Shown here: in pieces, positions 22,149 through 32,015 of the stretch
Layout of the letters: every line of letters begins with the position of its first letter
Position numbering within the stretch: the first letter of the stretch is position 1
From: Caulobacter sp.
Lineage (GTDB): Bacteria > Pseudomonadota > Alphaproteobacteria > Caulobacterales > Caulobacteraceae
Assembly (NCBI GenBank): GCA_021741355.1
Contig: JAIOXZ010000003.1
Location: 167,838-231,837, forward strand
Direction of reading: 5' to 3'
DNA length: 64,000 bases
Translations under genes and position numbers: made by a program
The notes under the pieces: generated by a model
Databases searched by the model: none
Seen by the model: the letters and a program-made list of their open reading frames with translations, nothing else
What the model was told of the DNA's origin: nothing

Positions 22149-22472
22149 TTACTTCGGACCGCCGAGCAGGCCGGTGCTGTCCGTGCCGTACGGATAGGCA
22201 GAGTCCGAACGCGCCGGCGGGAAGGTCGCCGCGATCGGCGGCGTGGACGGGAGGGGCGGGGCGGTCATGGCGCGGCCGAGGTTGGCGAGGATGTCGCCGT
22301 CGGCGCTGGGATAACGGACGGTCGTCGCGGCGGGCGCCGGCGCCTGCGCCGTCTGCTGCGTCGCCGCGGACCGGATCGCGTCGGTGCGACTGGCGGCGTA
22401 GGGCCTCTGGTCGGTCGCCGCCCCCTGTCCAAAGACCATGGCGCCGGCCAGCAGCAGGGCGGAAATCGTCAT
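22149..22472 (-). CDS. Small secreted Ala/Pro-rich protein
   Basis: I recognise no family. From ATG 22472 the 107 residues start with an export signal (MTISALLLAGAMVFGQG) followed by a low-complexity region of Ala, Thr and Pro and a C-terminus ending GTDSTGLLGGPK. A longer frame to 22766 runs through repeat sequence (it would encode PLAGEG-type translation of a palindromic repeat), so the longer start is rejected. It lies 85 bases upstream of the cupin-like gene's start and is on the same strand. Confidence 0.6.
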   Translation of the reverse strand: MTISALLLAGAMVFGQGAATDQRPYAASRTDAIRSAATQQTAQAPAPAATTVRYPSADGDILANLGRAMTAPPLPSTPPIAATFPPARSDSAYPYGTDSTGLLGGPK

Positions 22473-22529
22473 CAGCAGCGTCCTCGCGGGTGTCTCGCAG
22501 GGACAGCGCGGCAGCGGGGGTTTGGTTGC

Positions 22530-22590
22530 GTTCGCTGACGGGTGAGGGCCTTCTCCCGCAAGGGGGGAGGGGCGTTCGGGGCGGCTTCGC
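22530..22590. repeat. Single-arm GC repeat fragment
   Basis: The stretch around GGGTGAGGGCCTTCTCCC and GGGGGGAGGGGCG is the kind of short intergenic repeat that encodes PLAGEG when translated in the opposite direction. It stands alone without an inverted partner here. With the element at 22735-22848 it accounts for most of the 407-base gap between 22473 and 22879, in which I see no gene. Confidence 0.4.
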
Positions 22591-22734
22591 GGGTGTCCAT
22601 CCAGGCATTTTGCGGCCGCCCGAGAGGGTGATGCGCCGAACGCGGGACGATTTGGGGCGGGTGTCTCGTGAATGTCCCGCGTTGTCCCGGGATTATATGT
22701 CTCGGGAGTCTTCACGCAGCACCCCCAACCGTCG

Positions 22735-22848
22735 TCGTCGGACTTGTTCCGACGACCTATGAACACGGTCTTGGCGGGCAGGTCGTGGATGCGCTGGCAG
22801 ATACTCCCTGATCACTGCGTGCATGGGTCGTCGGAACAAGTCCGACGA
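22735..22848. repeat. REPIN-like inverted hairpin pair with CTTGT loop
   Basis: Two 23-bp arms, 22735-22757 and 22826-22848, are exact reverse complements 68 bases apart. Each arm is itself a hairpin: TCGTCGGA, loop CTTGT, TCCGACGA in the left arm, and the complement in the right. Partial pairing continues outside (CCCCC at 22722-22726 against GGGGG near 22853). The same architecture and loop with a different stem occur at 55596-55721. It lies just beyond the 3' end of the helicase gene. Confidence 0.8.
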
Positions 22849-22879
22849 TGCCGGGGGAGGAGCAGGGTAGCTCAGGGGG

Positions 22880-25201
<2,322 letters not shown>

Positions 25202-25298
25202 CGGAACATATGTAGCACACGGCGCGCGCTGGCTAAGCGGAACCGCCCCGGTCGCACGCCGTTATTCGCGGCGTAGTCACTCGCGAAGGAAACATCCC

Positions 25299-25505
25299 AT
25301 GGCCGAACAATCCTCTGGCTCCGGCGCCACGCCTTGGCTCGCCTTCATTGTCGGGGGCCTGGTGGTCGTCGCCGCGATCATCGGCTTCATGATGTACTCC
25401 GGCCAGTCGCTGGTCCCCGACCGCAGCGTCGATGTGAAGATCGAGGCGCCGCAGATACCGGACGCCCCGAAACTGCCGGACGCACCCTTGCCCAAGCCGC
25501 AGTAG
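25299..25505 (+). CDS. Small single-pass membrane protein
   Basis: The 68-residue product has a short polar start (MAEQSSGSGATP), one membrane helix (WLAFIVGGLVVVAAIIGFMMY) and a C-terminal tail with the repeated pattern PDAPKLPDAPLPKPQ. GAAGGAAAC ahead of the ATG provides a good ribosome site. I recognise no named family, but short proteins of this shape are frequent in Caulobacterales. It is transcribed away from uvrD and toward coq4. Confidence 0.7.
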   Translation: MAEQSSGSGATPWLAFIVGGLVVVAAIIGFMMYSGQSLVPDRSVDVKIEAPQIPDAPKLPDAPLPKPQ

Positions 25506-25609
25506 CTGCGGCGGAAACATCACGGTCGCGGCCCTGTGATTGCGAGGCTCTTGCATAAAGATGACGCCTGCGTCATTTTTAGAGCCACAAGACACCAGGA
25601 TCGCGACCC

Positions 25610-26401
25610 ATGGCCTTCGACTCCGCGCCCGCCACCCCCGTCCAGCCCGCAGCGCCCTCGATGCGCGACCGCAATGCGTTCCGGCTTCAGCCGCTGCGCG
25701 CGGCGAAGGCGCTGGGCAAGCTGATCGCCGACAAGGAGGACACCGCCCAGGTGTTCGAGATCATGCGTGCGCTGTCGGGCAACACCATCGTCAGGGGTTA
25801 CAAGCGCCTGCTGTCGACCCCGCAGGGTGGCCGTATCGCCTACCAGCGCGAAGAGTTCTGCGAGCGTCTGTCGGATACCGCCTGGCTCAACACCTTCGGT
25901 CCGGGAACGGTCGGCGAGGCCTATCGCAACTTCATCGCGCCGCGCGGCCTGAGCGCCGAGGGGCTGGCCGAGGAAAGCCGCAAGACGGCCGAGGGCGAGA
26001 TCGACGCGCCGCATCCCTTCGCCTGGTACGGTCGCCGCATGCGCGACGTGCATGACGTCTGGCACGTGCTGACCGGCTACAGTACCGACGGCCTGGGCGA
26101 GGCCTGCGTGGTGGCGTTTTCCTACAGCCAGACGAAAAGCCTCGGCTTCGCGCTGATCGCTCACGCCGGCGCGCACCAGTATCAGAAGATCGGCAACGGT
26201 CTTCCGTACCGCAAGGCGGTGATGGAGGCCTTCCGGAACGGCAAGCGCGCCGCCTGGTTGCCTGAAGTCGACTACGTCGCCCTGTTCGGGGAGAACCTCG
26301 AAGCGGCGAGGGCGCGACTCAAGATCGCGCCCCCGACCACCTACCTCAGCATTCCGGTCGACCAGCGGGACAGGCCGCTCAGCCGGAAGCTCGACTCCTA
26401 G
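25610..26401 (+). CDS. coq4: Coq4-family ubiquinone biosynthesis protein
   Basis: Coq4 organises, and in recent work oxidatively decarboxylates, ubiquinone precursors on the membrane. The family zinc motif HDxxH-x11-E is complete: His148, Asp149, His152 and Glu164 in RDVHDVWHVLTGYSTDGLGE. The preceding QREEFCERLSDTAWLNTFG and following SLGFALIAHAGAHQYQKIG fit the all-helical Coq4 fold. The length of 263 residues is normal for bacterial members. Its stop codon shares the CTAG at 26398-26401 with the convergent gene. Confidence 0.9.
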   Translation: MAFDSAPATPVQPAAPSMRDRNAFRLQPLRAAKALGKLIADKEDTAQVFEIMRALSGNTIVRGYKRLLSTPQGGRIAYQREEFCERLSDTAWLNTFGPGTVGEAYRNFIAPRGLSAEGLAEESRKTAEGEIDAPHPFAWYGRRMRDVHDVWHVLTGYSTDGLGEACVVAFSYSQTKSLGFALIAHAGAHQYQKIGNGLPYRKAVMEAFRNGKRAAWLPEVDYVALFGENLEAARARLKIAPPTTYLSIPVDQRDRPLSRKLDS

Positions 26402-26703
26402 CTTGCCTTCTGGATCGCCGGGAGCAGCAGGCCGCGGGCGGGCTTGCGGTCCGGCTTCTTGACCTTGCGGTCGGGCGTTGCCGCCGGGCGGGCGTCCGAC
26501 CGGGCGTCCGGTGCAGCGACGGAGACGGCCTTCCTGTCCGGCTTGGTCGGCTTGCGCTCGGGCTTGGCCTCAGATCCCGATTCACCATCGACACCGCAGA
26601 TCTTCATGAAGACCGGGGTGTAGGCGGCGGCGGGCGAGGTGGAGAACAGGGTCGCGGCGACGAGACCGGCCGCGACGATGAGGGATTGTACTGGGCGTTT
26701 CAC
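26398..26703 (-). CDS. Small secreted Lys/Pro/Arg-rich protein
   Basis: I recognise no family. The 101 residues begin with a signal peptide ending AAAYTPVF, then ICGVDGESG, and the rest is highly basic with imperfect repeats of PxRK (KPERKPTKPDRK, DRKVKKPDRKP). The start is the GTG at 26703, decided by a perfect AGGAGG seven bases upstream; the longer frame to 27063 runs into the regulator on the other strand. Basic periplasmic tails can bind nucleic acid, lipid A or peptidoglycan; which applies here is unknown. The gene is divergent from the HTH regulator. Confidence 0.65.
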   Translation of the reverse strand: MKRPVQSLIVAAGLVAATLFSTSPAAAYTPVFMKICGVDGESGSEAKPERKPTKPDRKAVSVAAPDARSDARPAATPDRKVKKPDRKPARGLLLPAIQKAS

Positions 26704-26760
26704 GAGAACCTCCTGGGTTTGATTGGCGGCCTTGTGACGGGTCGGGTCCGGCGCGCTCAG

Positions 26761-26807
26761 TTGCATTGATCGGCAGCGGCCGAAATCAGAATGCAACGGG
26801 GTTGCAC
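26761..26807. promoter_or_regulatory. TTGCA half-site cluster in a divergent promoter
   Basis: The 112-base gap between two divergent genes holds TTGCATT at 26761-26767 and its exact inverse AATGCAA at 26790-26796 (centres 29 bases apart), plus a third half-site GTTGCAC at 26801-26807, only nine bases before the regulator's start codon. Such spacing could bind the HTH protein encoded next to it and control both genes. The assignment is inference from symmetry. Confidence 0.4.
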
Positions 26808-26815
26808 AGCGACGC

Positions 26816-27718
26816 ATGGCCCGGCAGTCTCGGCTCATGGACGCTTCGAGTTTCGCCGCGAAATTGAACCTTGCCCTGAAGGCCCTCTCGATGAGCCGGG
26901 CCCGGATGGCCGCCGAACTCGCGGTGGACAAGTCGCTGGTCGGACGCTGGGCGGCGGGCAAGGTCACGCCGTCGGGCCACAACCTCGATCGGCTCACGGC
27001 GCTCATCAGCAGCCGCCGGCCGGGTTTCACCATGCTGGACTGGGACCGCGATCTGGAGGCCATGGCCGTCGTCCTGGGCGTTGATCTGTCCCCGCCTGGC
27101 CAGGTCTTTGACTGGGTGCCCCCGTCGATCTTGAAGGAAGCCCGGCAGGGCGCCGCCGCGCGCGGGTCGGCCTATGAGGGGATATGGCGATCGACGCGAC
27201 CCTCCAGCGACCTGCCGGGCCGGTTCCTGCATGACCATTCGATCATCCGCCGCACCGACAACGGCGTGTTGTATTTCCGCACGGGCGTCGAGGGCGTCAG
27301 CTACGAAGGCTGGGCGTTGCTGCTGCAGCACCAGCTGTTCAGCATCGCCGCCGACAAGGCCCACGGCACCCTGCTGTTCAGCATCTTCAACGGTGTCGCC
27401 CGCCAGAAGGCGGAGGTCCTCGACGGCCTGACACTGGCCTGTCTGCGGGACGCCGGCGGCTCGCCGGTTTCCTCGACCTGCGTGCTCGAGCGGGTCTGCG
27501 ACCTGACCGGGGACATCGCCGAAGACGACCGACGCTATGAGGCCTTCATCGCCGCCCAGGGATCACCGCTGGCGGCGGAAGGATCTGTGCCGGAGCCGCT
27601 CCGCGCGCATCTCACGCGAGAGGTCGATCCCGCCTCGCTGGGCATCGGCGGCCTGCTGAGGATGTACTTCGGCCAGTCCATGGCCCGAGGGTCCAGCCTC
27701 TCTGCGGCGGACGCCTAG
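26816..27718 (+). CDS. HTH-type transcriptional regulator with unknown C-terminal domain
   Basis: The N-terminal 60 residues form an XRE/lambda-repressor-like helix-turn-helix: FAAKLNLALKALSMSRARM, AAELAVDKSLVGRWAAGKV and SGHNLDRLTAL. The remaining ~230 residues include FLHDHSIIRRTDNGVLYFRTG and YEGWALLLQHQLFSIAAD, with beta-rich character; I cannot name the domain. It may sense a small molecule. ATG 26816 is used; ATG 26837 (MDASSFAAK) is an equally possible start. It stops on a CTAG shared with the convergent ribbon-helix-helix gene. Confidence 0.8.
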   Translation: MARQSRLMDASSFAAKLNLALKALSMSRARMAAELAVDKSLVGRWAAGKVTPSGHNLDRLTALISSRRPGFTMLDWDRDLEAMAVVLGVDLSPPGQVFDWVPPSILKEARQGAAARGSAYEGIWRSTRPSSDLPGRFLHDHSIIRRTDNGVLYFRTGVEGVSYEGWALLLQHQLFSIAADKAHGTLLFSIFNGVARQKAEVLDGLTLACLRDAGGSPVSSTCVLERVCDLTGDIAEDDRRYEAFIAAQGSPLAAEGSVPEPLRAHLTREVDPASLGIGGLLRMYFGQSMARGSSLSAADA

Positions 27719-27927
27719 GCATCCCTCCGTTCCAGCGCGAACACCCGGCAGGCGCTCGCCAGCGGGCGGTCGCCGCGCGCGTCGTCGATGCTGGCGATCA
27801 GGCCCGAGAGGCTGAAGCCGCCGGCTTTCGCCGCCACGTCCAGCACCGCCCAGAACTCCGGCTCCAGCGCCAGCGACGTCGCGTGGCCGTGCAGGTTGAC
27901 CGAGCGCTTCTGCAGGGTGGGGTTCAC
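27715..27927 (-). CDS. Ribbon-helix-helix domain protein
   Basis: The 70-residue protein begins MNPTLQKRSVNLHGHATSLAL, a beta-strand with basic residues typical of ribbon-helix-helix proteins, followed by helices PEFWAVLDVAAKAG and SLSGLIASIDDARG. It belongs to the short alphaproteobacterial RHH_4-type group, commonly encoded next to DUF4169. It starts on an ATGA overlapping the stop of that gene, so the two are translationally coupled. It could bind DNA, but no target is evident. Confidence 0.8.
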   Translation of the reverse strand: MNPTLQKRSVNLHGHATSLALEPEFWAVLDVAAKAGGFSLSGLIASIDDARGDRPLASACRVFALERRDA

Positions 27928-28100
27928 GTGTCCCGCTTGGAGCCGTCGAGGTCGCGGGCGGCCTTCTCGCGCTCAGCCTCGACGCGGGTCTGTTCGGATT
28001 TGGTCTGACCGAAGCGGACGCGGTTTTCCGCCGCGGTCGCCTTGGCTTCGCTCCTGGCCTTGGCCTTGCGGAAGCGGTTCAGGTTGACCGGTTCGGTCAC
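27924..28100 (-). CDS. DUF4169 family protein
   Basis: This short basic helical protein of 58 residues is typical of DUF4169: VNLNRFRKAKARSEAKATA then ENRVRFGQTKSEQ and a charged tail. Its function is unknown. The start is the GTG at 28100, overlapping the stop of the upstream gene by four bases (GTGA); the frame further upstream is a shadow of that gene. It is usually paired with the following ribbon-helix-helix gene, as here. Confidence 0.8.
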   Translation of the reverse strand: MTEPVNLNRFRKAKARSEAKATAAENRVRFGQTKSEQTRVEAEREKAARDLDGSKRDT

Positions 28101-28975
28101 TTGCCGGTCGCCCGGATGATCAGGGTCGACTGCAGACGCAGCGGTTTGCCCTTCGGCAGGGCGACGGGCGCGCGGCCGGGCCAGACGCAGTTCTGCATCG
28201 AGGCCTCGCGGCGCAGGATCCACAGGCTGACGGGCCGGCCGTTGACCTTGCAGGCCATGCCGACGGCCCATTTGGACAGGCCGGGCTGGCCGGGCCAGGT
28301 GAAGCCCATCGAGCTGGCGGCCGTCACCGGCGTGACCGCGGGCTTCACCGCCTTTCCGCCCGAGGCGAACACCAGCCGGTCAGAGGCGACCAGCCGGATC
28401 GAGAAGCCGCCGTAGCCCTTGGCGTCGTCGCTGCCGCCGATCGACAGGTCGTCGACCAGCGGGGTGATGGTGGTGTCGAAGTCGATGCGGCGGGTCCCGT
28501 CCTTCAGCGGCTGGATCCGGACTTTCGTGACCTCCTTCGCCACAAACACCAGCTCCGGGCCGCTGTTGATGATCCAGTCGACCTGCAGTGTCAGCACGCC
28601 CGCGCCGCCGCGTTCGCCGTCGAAGTTGGTCTGGCGGACGAAGAAGGTCAGGCCCCTCATGAACCAGCCGTCGGCGACCTGGTCGCCGCCCAGCCGGATC
28701 TGGTGCCAGCTCCAGAACACGCCGCGCTGGTGCAGGTGATCGGCGGGCCGGTCCTCGGTCAGGATCGTACCGTCCGGCGCATAGAGCGGGTGGACGTAGT
28801 TCAGGCGGCCGGGTTCCACCGACGGGCTGGACGGCTTGGTGCGGTAGAACAGCACTGGCTGTTCGCTGTCGGTGATTGTCACCCCGTCCGGACCGATGCT
28901 GGCGTCCAGGCCAGGACGGGCGAGGGCGGCGGCCGGGAGGAGCGCGATCAGCGCCGCGACGAGGAGAGCCTTCAT
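28097..28975 (-). CDS. PmoA-like (DUF6807) secreted protein
   Basis: This predicted exported 292-residue protein has a signal peptide (MKALLVAALIALLPAAALA). The body resembles the PmoA/DUF6807 family, proteins of unknown role once named after methane monooxygenase and common near sugar-catabolic genes: RLNYVHPLYAPDGTILTEDRP, DHLHQRGVFWSWHQI, and a later SMGFTWPGQPG. The histidines of DHLHQRG are the conserved feature. ATG 28975 is preferred over 29020, since the signal begins there. It heads a coupled trio with DUF4169 and the RHH gene. Confidence 0.75.
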   Translation of the reverse strand: MKALLVAALIALLPAAALARPGLDASIGPDGVTITDSEQPVLFYRTKPSSPSVEPGRLNYVHPLYAPDGTILTEDRPADHLHQRGVFWSWHQIRLGGDQVADGWFMRGLTFFVRQTNFDGERGGAGVLTLQVDWIINSGPELVFVAKEVTKVRIQPLKDGTRRIDFDTTITPLVDDLSIGGSDDAKGYGGFSIRLVASDRLVFASGGKAVKPAVTPVTAASSMGFTWPGQPGLSKWAVGMACKVNGRPVSLWILRREASMQNCVWPGRAPVALPKGKPLRLQSTLIIRATGK

Positions 28976-29101
28976 GCCGAAACCCTGTTGTTGGCGTGTG
29001 TGGCGACTGAACAAGAACAACGCGCCCTGCGCAACCGGGCGAAGCCGCGACCGTTACGACATCGAGGCGGGGGCGCCTAACGCAACACAGGGAGACCTCC
29101 A

Positions 29102-29338
29102 ATGATTGACGCCTCGCAAATCCGCGAACACCTCGAAGTCGTTGGCTCGGACGATGAGCATGTCGGCAAGGTGGACAAGGTGCTCGGCACGGACATCGAG
29201 CTGGCCAAATTCGACCTCGGCAGCGGCTTCAAGCATCACCTGATCCCGACGTCCTGGGTCGATTTCGTCGATGACGAGAAGGTCCATCTGAACGTCACCG
29301 CCGACGCCGCCAAGGCGGCCTGGCGCGAAAAACACTGA
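29102..29338 (+). CDS. DUF2171 family protein
   Basis: The 78-residue cytoplasmic protein matches DUF2171: MIDASQIREHLEVVGSDDEH, VGKVDKVLG, then HLIPTSWVDFVDDEKVHLN. The fold resembles PRC-barrel proteins and the function is unknown. GGGAGACCTCC before the ATG gives a clear ribosome site. It is transcribed divergently from the PmoA-like gene. Confidence 0.85.
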   Translation: MIDASQIREHLEVVGSDDEHVGKVDKVLGTDIELAKFDLGSGFKHHLIPTSWVDFVDDEKVHLNVTADAAKAAWREKH

Positions 29339-29402
29339 GGCCTCGACAGTTTCGGCGAATTGATCTTGATGACCCCTCGTCCGCGTGGCGGGGGGTTATC
29401 GT

Positions 29403-30023
29403 ATGTATCGACTGTACTGGTCTCCGGGCGCGGCGAGCCTGGCGGTTCACTGGATGCTGCTGGAACTGGGCGTTCCGTTCGAACCGGAGCGGGCGGACAT
29501 TGACAGCGGCCTGAACCGCTCGGCCGATTATCTGCGGCTGAACCCGACCGGCCAGGTTCCGACGCTCGTCGTCGACGGCGCACCGGTGACGGAGACGGCG
29601 GCGCTGCTGATGCTGCTCGCCGAGCGGCATCCGGAAGGCGGCCTGGCGCCGGCCGCGGGGTCGGGGGAACGCGCGGAATGGCTGGCGTGGATGGTCTATC
29701 TGGCCAACTCGCTGATGCCGGCGTTCCGCTTCTGGTTCTATTCCGGTGACGCGCCCGGCCTGTCGCCGGCCAGCCTGCAGCCGGTCGTCGAGCGCTGCTG
29801 GGACCGCATCGATGATCGACTGGCGGGACGCGACTTCATCGTTGGCGAGGGCCTGAGCACCGTCGACCTTCTGGCCACCATGCTGATGCGGTGGTCCCGG
29901 AACATGCCCAGGCCCGCAACGGAATGGCCAAACATCGCCCGCTACCTGCGCCGGATGCGCAGTCTCCCGGCGCTCCGCCTGGTCCATGCTCGCGAAGGTC
30001 TGACGGACTGGATCAACGACTGA
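29403..30023 (+). CDS. Glutathione S-transferase family protein
   Basis: A cytosolic GST-fold protein of 206 residues. The thioredoxin-like N-terminal domain has MYRLYWSPGAASLAVHWML with a probable catalytic serine or tyrosine, NPTGQVPTLVVDG (cis-Pro loop) and VTETAALLMLLAERHP (glutathione-binding ETxA). The helical C-terminal domain carries LVGEGLSTVDLLATMLM-type sequence (FIVGEGLSTVDLLATM). ATG 29403 is chosen because it starts the first strand and follows GGGGGG; the track frame from 29385 adds six residues with no family support. The substrate is unknown. Confidence 0.88.
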   Translation: MYRLYWSPGAASLAVHWMLLELGVPFEPERADIDSGLNRSADYLRLNPTGQVPTLVVDGAPVTETAALLMLLAERHPEGGLAPAAGSGERAEWLAWMVYLANSLMPAFRFWFYSGDAPGLSPASLQPVVERCWDRIDDRLAGRDFIVGEGLSTVDLLATMLMRWSRNMPRPATEWPNIARYLRRMRSLPALRLVHAREGLTDWIND

Positions 30024-30084
30024 CGGTTGGCTTCCGCCGCGAGGATGGCTATCAGACCGCCTCCACGCCTGAGAGCCGACCGAC

Positions 30085-30327
30085 ATGAGCGACACTCCTC
30101 CCGACCGCCTCGCCACCAACCCGAAGAGCCCGTTCTACGACGCGGCGATCCTCGAGCGCGGCGTGGGCATCCGCTTCAAGGGCGAGGAAAAGACCAACGT
30201 CGATGAATACTGCGTCAGCGAGGGCTGGGTCCGCCTGAGCGTCGGCAAGACCCTCGACCGGCACGGCAACCCGATGACCGTGAAGCTGCAGGGAACCGTC
30301 GAGCCCTACTTCCGCGACATCGCCTGA
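30085..30327 (+). CDS. DUF3297 family protein
   Basis: The 80-residue protein matches DUF3297 across its length: LATNPKSPFYDAAILERGVG, IRFKGEEKTNVDEYCVSEG, and TLDRHGNPMTVKLQGTVEPY. The family is short, cytoplasmic and uncharacterised; members are sometimes mislabelled glutathione peroxidase. It lies 61 bases after the GST and 48 bases before the serine hydrolase. Confidence 0.87.
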   Translation: MSDTPPDRLATNPKSPFYDAAILERGVGIRFKGEEKTNVDEYCVSEGWVRLSVGKTLDRHGNPMTVKLQGTVEPYFRDIA

Positions 30328-30375
30328 CGCCAGAGTCCGGTGGTCGCCGGGCCCGGACAATGGTCAAATGCGACC

Positions 30376-31470
30376 ATGCGGCGGGGACGGACACTCCTGG
30401 GCGGACTGATGTTGGGCGGCATCGCGATGGCCGCCCTTTCGGCCGTGCCGTCACCGCCCTGGACGCCCGCGGCCAACGAGCTGCCACCTCCGCCGCCCGC
30501 ACCGCCGCAATCCCAGCGTGATGGTCTTGACGCGCGCCTGGACGCCCTGGGCGAGGCCTTCGGGGGCCGGGTCGGCATCGCGGTGGTCAACATAGACGAC
30601 GGGTGGGCCGCAGACTTCAACGGGCTGGAGAAACAGCCCCAGCAGAGCGTCAGCAAGCTGTGGGTCGCCCTGACGGTCCTGGCCGCCGTGGACCGGGGCG
30701 AGCTGTCGTTCTCGACTCCGGTGACGATCCGCAAGGACGATCTCAGCATCTTCCATCAGCCGCTGCGTGAGCGTGTCGGCGAGGGCGGCTATACGACCTC
30801 CGTTGCGGATCTGCTCAGGCGCGCTGTCACCCAGAGCGACAACGCCGCAAACGATGCGCTGGTTCGCACGGTCGGCGGACCCTGGGCCGTCCAGGTCGCG
30901 GTGGTGAGCCGGAATCTCGGCGAAATCCGCTTTGGCCCGGGCGAACGGCAGATGCAGACCGCCGCCGCCGGCCTGGAATGGAAGCCCGAGTACAGCTTCA
31001 AGCGCTTCTTCTGGGAGGACCGCGAGGCCCTGGCGCCGGAGAAGCGCAACAAGGCGATGGAGACCTATCTGGCCGATCCGCCGGATGGCGCGTCAGCGCT
31101 CGATATCGCCGAAACCCTCGGTCGGCTCAAAAAGGGCGAGCTGCTCTCGGCGGAGTCGACCGACTATCTGCTGGACCTGATGCAGCAGACCGCTACGGGC
31201 TCCAGCCGCCTGAAGGCGGGCCTCGCGCCGGGTTGGACCCTTGGCCACAAGACCGGGACGGGTCAGGTCAACGGCCGCCTGGCTACCGGCTACAATGACG
31301 TCGGTCTGCTGACCGCGCCGGACGGTACCGTCTACGCCGTCGCCGTGCTGATCGGCGCCAGCCGCCGGTCGTTTGACGAGCGCTCGTCCCTGATCGCGGA
31401 CGTCGCCCGGGCGGTGATCGCCAGCCATCGGCCTGTCGTCCCCGCGTCTCTGGAGTCCGCAAGCCGGTGA
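30376..31470 (+). CDS. Class A beta-lactamase-fold serine hydrolase
   Basis: This exported penicillin-recognising enzyme of 364 residues has a signal-like N-terminus (MRRGRTLLGGLMLGGIAMA), a proline-rich linker (PPPPPAPPQ), then the transpeptidase fold with SVSK at 91-94, SDN at 154-156 and HKTGTG with KTG at 292-294. No clear ExxLN omega-loop motif, which supplies Glu166 in true class A lactamases, is visible between SDN and KTG. It may therefore be a D,D-peptidase-like or non-lactamase relative. ATG 30376 is preferred over the GTG 30340. It is coupled to the next gene. Confidence 0.8.
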   Translation: MRRGRTLLGGLMLGGIAMAALSAVPSPPWTPAANELPPPPPAPPQSQRDGLDARLDALGEAFGGRVGIAVVNIDDGWAADFNGLEKQPQQSVSKLWVALTVLAAVDRGELSFSTPVTIRKDDLSIFHQPLRERVGEGGYTTSVADLLRRAVTQSDNAANDALVRTVGGPWAVQVAVVSRNLGEIRFGPGERQMQTAAAGLEWKPEYSFKRFFWEDREALAPEKRNKAMETYLADPPDGASALDIAETLGRLKKGELLSAESTDYLLDLMQQTATGSSRLKAGLAPGWTLGHKTGTGQVNGRLATGYNDVGLLTAPDGTVYAVAVLIGASRRSFDERSSLIADVARAVIASHRPVVPASLESASR

Positions 31471-32015
31471 TGCGCGTTCGATCTCATCTCCAGGTCGCCG
31501 GGCCGGTGCTGGCGGGCCTGCTGGCCGCAAGTGCGACGCCGGCCCAGGCGTCGATGTGGATCAGCCAGTCCGGCCGGAATCCGGCGGCGGGTATCGGCGA
31601 TGGCAAGGGATCCAGCGTCAGCGTCACCTGCCTGGCCGGCCGCGACCCGGTCTATGTTCTGGTGGTGCGAGGCCCGGCCAGGGGTCTGAAGCCCGGGCGG
31701 GGGATCAAGGCGGTCATCGAGGGGCGTCGCCGTGTGTCGTTCCGCTTCGACAGCGCCCGGCTCGATCCGGGCGGCATCATTCAGTTGACCAGCCGCGGCG
31801 GCTATCGCGGCAGCACCGGCGACCAGTCGGGGACGCTGGAAGCCATCGAGTCGATCGTCTCCGCGAAGGGACCGATCATGATCACCGTTGGCGGTCTCCG
31901 GTTCAGCGTCAGCTCGCTGGGCGTCAGATGGGCGATGGCGCCCCTGATCAAGGCCTGCGGCGACCTGAAGTCGATGATCAAACGCGCCGAGGCCCGGGAG
32001 GGCGAGCTGAACTAG
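31470..32015 (+). CDS. Small secreted protein of unknown function
   Basis: The 181-residue protein starts at ATG 31470 within GTGATG overlapping the stop of the hydrolase, so the two are coupled. A signal peptide ends at PAQASMW. A single cysteine pair (SVTCLAGRD and LIKACGDLK) may form a disulfide. The body is beta-rich with RRVSFRFDSARLDPGGI. I recognise no named family; an exported partner of the serine hydrolase is plausible from coupling alone. The stop shares CTAG with the convergent gene. Confidence 0.65.
   Translation: MRVRSHLQVAGPVLAGLLAASATPAQASMWISQSGRNPAAGIGDGKGSSVSVTCLAGRDPVYVLVVRGPARGLKPGRGIKAVIEGRRRVSFRFDSARLDPGGIIQLTSRGGYRGSTGDQSGTLEAIESIVSAKGPIMITVGGLRFSVSSLGVRWAMAPLIKACGDLKSMIKRAEAREGELN

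Noticed and set aside
22500..22870. CRISPR array in the repeat-rich gap
   Set aside because: There are inverted hairpins but no direct repeats with spacers of constant length.
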